This document shows positions 27,905 to 35,064 of a stretch of 35,064 bases of DNA, one piece after another. How positions within the stretch are numbered: position 1 is the stretch's first letter; each line of letters opens with the position of its first letter. The position numbers were made by a program, and so were the translations under genes. The notes under the pieces were generated by a model. It searched no databases, had not been told where the DNA came from, and saw only the letters and a list, made by a program, of their open reading frames with translations. The stretch lies in the NCBI GenBank assembly GCA_022509225.1, contig JAFLTM010000013.1:1-35064 (forward strand), given 5' to 3'. The stretch is from Muribaculaceae bacterium (GTDB taxonomy: Bacteria > Bacteroidota > Bacteroidia > Bacteroidales > Muribaculaceae).

Positions 27905-28597
27905 ATGGCCACAAATATTATTGAGCTAAAAGATATAAACAAGACCTATCCCGGGATAGTGCCATTGCATGTGTTGAAAGGCATTAACCTAGGTATAGAG
28001 AAAGGAGAGCTGGTCTCTATTATGGGGGCATCCGGTTCCGGGAAATCCACGCTTCTCAATATTCTGGGAATCTTAGACAACTATGATTCCGGAGAATACA
28101 AACTTGACAATGTGCTGATAAAAGACCTCTCAGAGAATCATGCTGCTGAATTACGCAACAAGATGATAGGTTTCGTGTTTCAATCATTCAACCTGATAGG
28201 CTACAAGAATGCGCTTGAGAACGTTGCACTTCCTCTCTTCTACCAGGGTGTGCCACGCAAAAAAAGAAACAGGATGGCCATGGAGCAGCTTGAACGCATG
28301 GGTCTAGCTGATCGTGCCCTACATCTTCCCGGAGAACTGTCTGGAGGACAGAAACAACGTGTGGCCATAGCCAGGTCTTTAATAACAAACCCTACCATCA
28401 TTCTTGCCGATGAACCAACAGGAGCCCTCGACTCTCAAACTTCCAAAGAGGTCATGGAGGTTTTTCGCATCCTGAACGAGGAGGGTATGACGGTGGTGAT
28501 TGTTACCCATGACCCGGGTGTTGCAAAAGCAACCCACCGGATAATCCGTATCGAAGACGGACTTATCGTTCCGGAAAAACCACAGATTTATGTTTGA
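27905..28597 (+). CDS. ABC transporter ATP-binding protein, LolD/MacB type (exporter 3)
   Basis: [36 protein letters not shown]. Confidence 0.97.
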   Translation: MATNIIELKDINKTYPGIVPLHVLKGINLGIEKGELVSIMGASGSGKSTLLNILGILDNYDSGEYKLDNVLIKDLSENHAAELRNKMIGFVFQSFNLIGYKNALENVALPLFYQGVPRKKRNRMAMEQLERMGLADRALHLPGELSGGQKQRVAIARSLITNPTIILADEPTGALDSQTSKEVMEVFRILNEEGMTVVIVTHDPGVAKATHRIIRIEDGLIVPEKPQIYV

Positions 28598-29810
28598 TCT
28601 TTTTAGAGAAATCTCGCAGACGCTCGCAAACAACAAGCTCCGGACATTTCTTACAGGAATCTCGGTGGCATGGGGCATTTTCATGCTCATTGTGTTGCTG
28701 GGAATGGCACGCGGAGTTGTGAATTCTTTTGAAGGTTCCAACTGGTCGAAAACCTCCAACAAAATCTCAATTTACCAAGGCCGGACATCTCAGTCTTACA
28801 AAGGCTATGCCGAGGGAAGACTTATAACGCCTGAAATGAGCGACATGGAATATCTTAAAGAAAACAACCCCGACTATGTTTCCGACGTGACATCCTATAT
28901 CTACATGGGTTCAACTATATTTTCCACTTCAAAAGACTATATATCCGTGAATCCGCAGGGCGTATATCCTTACGAACAAAAGCAAGATAACGTAAATGTA
29001 ATCGCAGGAAGGTTTATAAACGATTCAGATATTCGGGAAAATCGTAAAACGATAGTGATTGAAGAAAAAAATGCCAAGACACTGTTTGGAGACGCAAAGG
29101 AGGCTGTAGGAAAAAGGGTTGATGCCATGGGTCTGTCGTGGCTCGTTGTGGGGGTTTATTCCCATGAATGGAGAGACAATGTGTATCTTCCTTTTTCAAC
29201 AGTAAAGCTCCTCAAAGGAAACGACAGGGATGTGAGCAACCTCACTGTGGAAATAAAAAATGTAAGCACCATTGAAGATGGAGAATCTGCTGAAAAAGAG
29301 ATAAGGAATTCTCTTGCGGGTAAACATGAATATTCGCCGGAAGACAAGAGCGGCCTCTATTTCTACAACAGTTTCACTGATTATCTCAAAAATAAAACAG
29401 TATTCGGTATCCTGAGTCTAAGTGTCTGGATTATTGGGATATTTACATTGTTGTCAGGTATAATCGGAGTGAGCAATATTATGTTTGTATCCGTAAGGGA
29501 ACGAACTCATGAAATAGGGATAAGACGTGCCATTGGCGCGAAACCACGCAATATTCTCGTGCAAATCCTGGCTGAGAGCGTGGTAATAACAACCCTTTTC
29601 GGATATGTCGGTGTGGTGTTGGGAATGATAGTGACCCAGATAATCTCAAAGTTTACTGAGGGTACCAATTTTTTAAAGAATCCCACCGTATCTATGGAGA
29701 TTGCATTGGAAGTGACAGTGGTGTTAATTATAGCCGGCATGATTGCAGGGTTCTTCCCGGCACGTAAAGCCACAAAGGTAAAACCTGTTGAAGCATTGAG
29801 AGACGAATGA
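28590..29810 (+). CDS. MacB-type ABC permease (exporter 3)
   Basis: 406 aa; ALANNKLRTFLTGISVAWGIFMLIVLLG, RTHEIGIRRAIGAKPRNILVQIL, ends KPVEALRDE. Confidence 0.95.
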   Translation: MFDLFREISQTLANNKLRTFLTGISVAWGIFMLIVLLGMARGVVNSFEGSNWSKTSNKISIYQGRTSQSYKGYAEGRLITPEMSDMEYLKENNPDYVSDVTSYIYMGSTIFSTSKDYISVNPQGVYPYEQKQDNVNVIAGRFINDSDIRENRKTIVIEEKNAKTLFGDAKEAVGKRVDAMGLSWLVVGVYSHEWRDNVYLPFSTVKLLKGNDRDVSNLTVEIKNVSTIEDGESAEKEIRNSLAGKHEYSPEDKSGLYFYNSFTDYLKNKTVFGILSLSVWIIGIFTLLSGIIGVSNIMFVSVRERTHEIGIRRAIGAKPRNILVQILAESVVITTLFGYVGVVLGMIVTQIISKFTEGTNFLKNPTVSMEIALEVTVVLIIAGMIAGFFPARKATKVKPVEALRDE

Positions 29811-31057
29811 AAAATCCAATATTCGACATAGATAACTGGCGCGAAATAGGATCTACTTTAGCCAGGAACAAAACAAGGACATTTCTCACGGCCTTCGGCA
29901 TTTTTTGGGGCACGGCGATGCTAGCCATGCTGTGGGGTGGCGCCGAGGGCATGCGTGGAATGCTTATGCGGAATTTCGATGGATTCGCCACAAATCTGGG
30001 ATTGGTGGCTCCCGGCAGAACCTCTTTGGCTTACAGAGGTTTTAACAAAGGAATGAGGACTAATCTAACCCAAAGCGATCTTGAGGCAATACGTGCCAAT
30101 GTCAAAGAAATAGAGTCTTCATCGGGAGTGGTGATAAGTTCGGTGAACGTAGCCTACAACACAACCTCCAAAAGCGGAGTGACTGCAAGAGGGGTGGAAG
30201 AGAATTTCTTCTCCATCCAATATCCCGTGTTATATAGCGGCCGCCTCATTAATCAATCTGATGTCAAAGGCAAGAAAAAAGTGGTGAACATAGGCAGAAA
30301 TATTGCCAATGAATTGTTTGGAGAAGAAGATCCTCTCGGAAAATTTATAAGCCTGAACGGAATATATTATCAGGTGGTAGGAGTGATCGGTCAAACAGGG
30401 GATGCCACAATAGGAGACAAGAATGACGACAGTGTCACCCTCCCTGAAAATGTTATGAGAAGCACCTTCGCAATGGGAAATAATCTAGATTTCATATTGT
30501 TTACTGTAGCTAAAAATTATGACCCCGATGATTTGAAACCTGCAGTTATGAGAATAGTGAAATCAAACCATACGGTTCATCCGGAAGATGACAACGCTTT
30601 CCAATGGATGAATTTTGCAGAACTTTTCCGCATGGTTGATAATGTATTCCTGGGAGTTTCACTTCTGGCACTTTTTGTTGGAATCGGCACATTGATGGCA
30701 GGTATTATAGGTGTTGGCAATATCATGTGGATAATTGTCAAGGAAAGAACCCAGGAAATCGGCATCAGGAGAGCAATCGGAGCGAAACCTAAAGATATCA
30801 TAGTGCAAGTTTTGTCGGAGGGAATGGTACTCACGGCGATTGCCGGATTAGCCGGGATAGTGTTCGCAACTATAGTTCTATTTGTTGTTGATAAAGGCAC
30901 ATTCGACGAGGCCACCGGTTCTGCACATTTCCTGCTGAGGTTTCAACATGCTATTTGGATAATGCTCACATTCCTTGTGCTCGGCACTCTTTCAGGCCTG
31001 ATCCCTTCGATCAAGGCAATGAAAATAAAACCTATCGAGGCTATTCGAGATAAATAA
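29807..31057 (+). CDS. MacB-type ABC permease (exporter 3)
   Basis: 416 aa; TLARNKTRTFLTAFGIFWGTAML, RTQEIGIRRAIGAKPKDIIVQVLSE; ATGA overlap with previous gene. Confidence 0.95.
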   Translation: MKNPIFDIDNWREIGSTLARNKTRTFLTAFGIFWGTAMLAMLWGGAEGMRGMLMRNFDGFATNLGLVAPGRTSLAYRGFNKGMRTNLTQSDLEAIRANVKEIESSSGVVISSVNVAYNTTSKSGVTARGVEENFFSIQYPVLYSGRLINQSDVKGKKKVVNIGRNIANELFGEEDPLGKFISLNGIYYQVVGVIGQTGDATIGDKNDDSVTLPENVMRSTFAMGNNLDFILFTVAKNYDPDDLKPAVMRIVKSNHTVHPEDDNAFQWMNFAELFRMVDNVFLGVSLLALFVGIGTLMAGIIGVGNIMWIIVKERTQEIGIRRAIGAKPKDIIVQVLSEGMVLTAIAGLAGIVFATIVLFVVDKGTFDEATGSAHFLLRFQHAIWIMLTFLVLGTLSGLIPSIKAMKIKPIEAIRDK

Positions 31058-31081
31058 TATACGTAACAAATAAACTTAACA

Positions 31082-32185
31082 ATGAAAAAGTTTTTCAAAA
31101 TATCCCTGTGGATTTTAGTGGTTATTATTTTCGTCACCACTTTTGTATTCCTCTTCATTAATTCACAACCCGAAAAAACTGAATATGAAATTGTCAGTCC
31201 TGTTTATGGTGATATCGAAAAAACCACGGTTTTGACCGGAAAGATAGAACCAAGAGATGAAATAGATATCAAACCTCAGATTTCGGGCATCATTTCGGAA
31301 GTAAATGTCGAGCCGGGCGACATGGTAAGCGAGGGTGATGTGATAGCAGTGATAAAAGTGATTCCCGAAGCTTCATCCCTCTCTTCAGCACAGGCTCGTG
31401 TTGAATCAGCCGAAATCTCATTGGCCGACGCACAATCCAAATACGACAGAAACAAATTGCTTTATGAGAAAAAACTTATTTCACGCGAGGAATATGAGAC
31501 TTCAGAAACCACCCTCCTTCAGGCCAAGAGGGAACTTGATGCAGCAAATGATTCTTATCTTATTGTGAAAGAAGGGGTTTCAAAATATAACGCTGATGAA
31601 AGCAACACCCTTGTAAGAGCCACAATAAATGGCCTGATTCTTGATGTGCCGGTCAAAGTAGGTAGCTCGGTAATTCAGGCCAACACATTTAACGACGGCA
31701 CGACCGTTGCGACCATAGCAGATATGAATAAACTCATATTCAAAGGTAAAGTGGATGAGACAGAGGTGGGACAGCTTTACACCGGTATGCCCATGGAAAT
31801 CACTATAGGAGCCCTGCCGGACCTTCATCCGATGGCTGTCTTGGAATATATCGCTCCAAAAGGCACAGAAGAAAACGGTGCCAACACATTCGAAATTAAA
31901 GCTGCTATCTCTGTAGATTCCATTTCTCAGCTACGTTCAGGCTATAGCGCCAACGCATCGGTTTCACTTGCAAAAGCAAAAAACGTTTTGACTCTTCCTG
32001 AAGGTGTGGTGACTTTTTCCGGCGACAGCACTTTCGTGTTTATTCTTACTTCAGCTGATGGTGAACCTCAATCTTTTGACAGGCAACCGGTTTCCACCGG
32101 TCAATCCGACGGCATCAACATTGAGATAATCAACGGTGTGGATTCTCTATCAAAAGTGAGAGGCGACATAAAAAAGAACAAATAA
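31082..32185 (+). CDS. MacA/HlyD-type periplasmic adaptor (exporter 3)
   Basis: 367 aa; N-terminal TM, TVLTGKIEPRDEIDIKPQISGIISEVNVEPGDMVSEGDVIAVI. Confidence 0.95.
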   Translation: MKKFFKISLWILVVIIFVTTFVFLFINSQPEKTEYEIVSPVYGDIEKTTVLTGKIEPRDEIDIKPQISGIISEVNVEPGDMVSEGDVIAVIKVIPEASSLSSAQARVESAEISLADAQSKYDRNKLLYEKKLISREEYETSETTLLQAKRELDAANDSYLIVKEGVSKYNADESNTLVRATINGLILDVPVKVGSSVIQANTFNDGTTVATIADMNKLIFKGKVDETEVGQLYTGMPMEITIGALPDLHPMAVLEYIAPKGTEENGANTFEIKAAISVDSISQLRSGYSANASVSLAKAKNVLTLPEGVVTFSGDSTFVFILTSADGEPQSFDRQPVSTGQSDGINIEIINGVDSLSKVRGDIKKNK

Positions 32186-32228
32186 TATTCTGCAATACTT
32201 ATCTTTCGACATAATCTTTTCATCAATT

Positions 32229-33536
32229 ATGAAAAAATTAATCCTATTATATTTTCTGTTGCCCTCGCTTACGGTTTTCTCTCAGGGGAGCTGGAGTCTT
32301 GACAGTTGCATATCCTATGCAATCAAACACAATCTCACTGTAAAAAGCCGTGAATTGGATGTGATAACCGGGAATCTGGGTATCTCGGAAGCAAAAGACG
32401 GCTTTCTTCCAAACCTGAGTGCAGGCGCATCCCAGTCTTTTTCTTTCGGTAGAGGTCTCACTTCCGAGAATATGTATGCTAACCGCAACACTTCCCAATT
32501 CGGATGGAACATAGGTATGTCTCTCCCGATTTTCCAGGGACTCAGAAATGTAAGAAACCTTGAATTTGCAAAGGCAAATTTCAGAATGTTGGTGCAACAG
32601 CTCGAATCGGCAAAAAACGATATCACCTTATCTGTAATAGCCCAGTATCTTCAAGTGCTCTATTACGGCGAGATATATCAGGTGGCTCTCGAACAGTTAA
32701 GAATGTCGGAGGTAGAACTTGAGAGAAGAAACAATCTTTTGGAAGCCGGCAAGATTCCCGAACTTGATATTCTTCAGGCGCAGGCGCAGGTGGCACAAGA
32801 TGAACTCGCTGCGGTGAATGCATTGAATGACAAGGATATGGCTATGCTTGATCTGGCCCAGATGCTGGAACTTGATTCATCAGTTGATTTTTCTATTTTG
32901 CCCTTGGACTCTGAAATGGATGATATCCCTTTGTTGTCGGCTGAATCAGTTTATGAAGCTGCATTGATCGACAATCCCACGATCCAAGCATCTCGCCTCA
33001 GTTTGGAAGTGGCCGGAAAATATATTCGTCTGGCTCAAAGCGGCTATCTGCCAACACTCTCTTTCTCTGCCGGAATCGGTAGCAGCTACTACAATACTTC
33101 CGGTTTTACAAATGATGGGTTCGGCAGTCAGATGCGTCATAATTTCAGTGAATCTCTTGGTTTTTCTCTCAATATTCCGATCTTTGACTCGTTCTCCACG
33201 CGTAATAACATCAGAAGGGCGAAAGTGCAACGACAGGCGGCCGAAATTCAATTGGAAGAGGCGGAAAACCAACTTTATAAGGCGATTATCCAAGCCCACA
33301 GTCAGGTATTGGCTGCAGAAAAAAGAAGAGAATCTTCACTTGTGGCAGAACAATCAACAAAAGCGGCTCTCGATGCCATGAGAGAAAAATATAACTACGG
33401 AAAGGCAAATGCCACGGAATTCGAACAGGCTCAGTCTGACTATATCAGAGCCGTCAGTCAGGCGGTTCAGGCAAAATATGAGTCAATCTTGAGAAGAAAG
33501 ATTCTACTTTTTTACTACGATAATCAACGTTCATGA
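32229..33536 (+). CDS. TolC-family outer membrane efflux protein (exporter 3)
   Basis: 435 aa; signal peptide, OEP repeats, NLLEAGKIPELDILQAQAQVAQDEL, KYNYGKANATEFEQAQSDYIRA. Confidence 0.95.
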   Translation: MKKLILLYFLLPSLTVFSQGSWSLDSCISYAIKHNLTVKSRELDVITGNLGISEAKDGFLPNLSAGASQSFSFGRGLTSENMYANRNTSQFGWNIGMSLPIFQGLRNVRNLEFAKANFRMLVQQLESAKNDITLSVIAQYLQVLYYGEIYQVALEQLRMSEVELERRNNLLEAGKIPELDILQAQAQVAQDELAAVNALNDKDMAMLDLAQMLELDSSVDFSILPLDSEMDDIPLLSAESVYEAALIDNPTIQASRLSLEVAGKYIRLAQSGYLPTLSFSAGIGSSYYNTSGFTNDGFGSQMRHNFSESLGFSLNIPIFDSFSTRNNIRRAKVQRQAAEIQLEEAENQLYKAIIQAHSQVLAAEKRRESSLVAEQSTKAALDAMREKYNYGKANATEFEQAQSDYIRAVSQAVQAKYESILRRKILLFYYDNQRS

Positions 33537-33569
33537 TTCTCTCATAATATAAGGGATTTTATATAAATT

Positions 33570-33600
33570 TGCACCGATATTTATAAATTATGTCGGTGCA
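33570..33600 (+). promoter_or_regulatory. Inverted repeat flanking the glycosyltransferase start codon
   Basis: TGCACCGA (33570-33577) - 15 nt including ATG - TCGGTGCA (33593-33600); preceded by TAAATTTG at 33564-33571. Confidence 0.45.
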
Positions 33601-34336
33601 TCCTCTCATATCCATTATCACAGTAACATATAATGCTGCCGGAGTAATAGAAAAAACCCTGGATTCCCTCAAGGAGCAGTCGTTTAAGGATTTCGAACAT
33701 ATCGTGATAGACGGTGCCTCCACAGACGATACGCTCTCTTTGGTAAAGGGATACGGGATCGGAAACACCGTGATCATCAGTGAAAAGGATTCCGGACTTT
33801 ACCATGCCATGAACAAAGGGATGAGAATGGCAAAAGGAGATTTTATCCTGTTTCTAAATGCCGGCGACAGGTTTCATTCCTCCAAGACCCTTGAAAATTA
33901 TGCCAATGTTACCGGATCAGATACAGATATTATCTATGGTGACACAGATATCGTTGATTTTCAAGGGAATTTTGTTTCTCACCGACATCTCTCAGCCCCT
34001 GAAAATCTTACCCACAAATCATTTTCAAAAGGAATGTTGATTTGTCATCAGGCCTTTATGGTGAGACGAACTATGGCTCCGGAATATGATTTGAGATACC
34101 GCTTTTCCTCTGATTACGATTGGTGCGTGAAATGCATCGGCTTATCCTCTTCCCTGAGATGCATTAGGATTCCGGATGTAACAATTGATTATCTAAACGA
34201 CGGACTTACAGATAAAAACAAACTGAAATCCCTCAAAGAAAGATTCACCATAATGACTAAACACTATGGCCTCCCAACCACATTGATGAATCATTTAGGC
34301 TTTGTAGTCAGAGCTTTAAGGAGAGGCAATCTTTAA
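33590..34336 (+). CDS. Family 2 glycosyltransferase
   Basis: 248 aa; PLISIITVTYNAAGVIEKTLDSLKEQSFKDFEHIVIDGASTDDT, SEKDSGLYHAMNKGMRMAKGDFILFLNAGD. Confidence 0.96.
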   Translation: MSVHPLISIITVTYNAAGVIEKTLDSLKEQSFKDFEHIVIDGASTDDTLSLVKGYGIGNTVIISEKDSGLYHAMNKGMRMAKGDFILFLNAGDRFHSSKTLENYANVTGSDTDIIYGDTDIVDFQGNFVSHRHLSAPENLTHKSFSKGMLICHQAFMVRRTMAPEYDLRYRFSSDYDWCVKCIGLSSSLRCIRIPDVTIDYLNDGLTDKNKLKSLKERFTIMTKHYGLPTTLMNHLGFVVRALRRGNL

Positions 34337-35064
34337 ATGGAAAAAGAAGTCGAAGAATCGAATATCCCGGTCAAGGAGAAACTTTGGAATCTGAACTTTT
34401 GGAAAGTGATGATTGGGAATTTCATGCTTTACTTCTCTTTCTATCTTCTTACACCCCTCCTTCCCATATATCTTGACGAACAATTTTCTGCGGATAAAGA
34501 CCTGATCGGACTTGTCCTGTCCGGTTATGTTATAGCAGCGCTCCTTGTTCGTCCTTTCAGCGGATTTATTGTGGATACTTTCGACCGCAAAAAGGTGCTG
34601 GTGATCTGTTTTTTCTTCTTCTTTATTCTTTTTACCGGTTATATCGGAGCCGGCACATTGCTCTTGTTTGCAATAGTCAGAACTCTGCATGGACTTCCAT
34701 TCGGTGCGGTTACGGTGGCTAATTCCACGGCAGCCATCGATGTTTTACCCTCTTCCCGTCGGCAGGAGGGTATCGGGTTCTTCGGCCTGAGCAATAATCT
34801 GGCCATGGCGGTTTCCCCATCTGTGGGAATTTGGATCTATGATGTCTCTGATAATTTCACTCTTCTTTTTTGGATCGCGCTCGCATTCTCTCTGATTGGT
34901 TTTCTAACAGTTTCTTCCGTGAAAATGAGACCTCGGGATAAAGTCAAGGAGAAACGGCCCGTAAGCCTTGACCGATTCTTCCTCACAAAAGGTTGGCTGC
35001 TGGCCCTGAACATTGTCTGCTTCGGGCTTTGCTGGGGCATTATGTCGAACTATGTCGCAATATA
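34337..35064 (+). CDS. MFS transporter, 3' truncated by window edge
   Basis: Open frame MEKEVEESNIPVKEKLWNLNFWKVMIGNFMLYFSFYLLTPLLPIYL...VLSGYVIAALLVRPFSGFIVDTFDRKKVL; start overlaps the end of the GT2 gene. Confidence 0.92.
   Translation, partial: MEKEVEESNIPVKEKLWNLNFWKVMIGNFMLYFSFYLLTPLLPIYLDEQFSADKDLIGLVLSGYVIAALLVRPFSGFIVDTFDRKKVLVICFFFFFILFTGYIGAGTLLLFAIVRTLHGLPFGAVTVANSTAAIDVLPSSRRQEGIGFFGLSNNLAMAVSPSVGIWIYDVSDNFTLLFWIALAFSLIGFLTVSSVKMRPRDKVKEKRPVSLDRFFLTKGWLLALNIVCFGLCWGIMSNYVAI

Noticed and set aside
1-35064. CRISPR arrays, tRNA/rRNA genes, transposases, integrases, phage genes
   Set aside because: None visible on reading: no regularly spaced repeats, no recognisable tRNA/rRNA sequence, and no ORF translation resembling a recombinase or phage protein

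Overview
Bacterial chromosomal window with Bacteroidota-like (probably Bacteroidales) features: TAnnTTTG/-33 promoter motifs, PadR-PspC gene pair, family content. It is dominated by three complete tripartite ABC efflux/lipoprotein-type export modules, each with a HlyD/MacA-type adaptor, a LolD/MacB-type ATPase, two FtsX/MacB-type permeases and a TolC-like outer-membrane protein. Two modules lie on the minus strand and each is preceded by an NtrC-type (GAFTGA/GSFTGA) sigma54 response regulator plus histidine kinase. The third, on the plus strand, is headed by PadR-PspC. Housekeeping genes are also present: a thioredoxin fragment, bcp-like peroxiredoxin, lepA, an M28 peptidase, a YpfJ-like zinc metallopeptidase, a GT2 glycosyltransferase and a partial MFS transporter. 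The most interesting observation is a possible nested sigma54 regulatory cascade. Each minus-strand exporter has a -24/-12-like element (TGGCACG...TGTA) with an inverted repeat centred about 75-78 bp further upstream. The kinase/regulator pair next to exporter 1 sits at the distal end of the exporter 2 operon, with no apparent room for an intergenic promoter. Other leads are a perfect operator-like dyad on the padR promoter, unannotated small ORFs (52 aa and 45 aa) and a diverged two-copy intergenic repeat. All calls come from reading the sequence and the supplied ORF translations; no database search was run.
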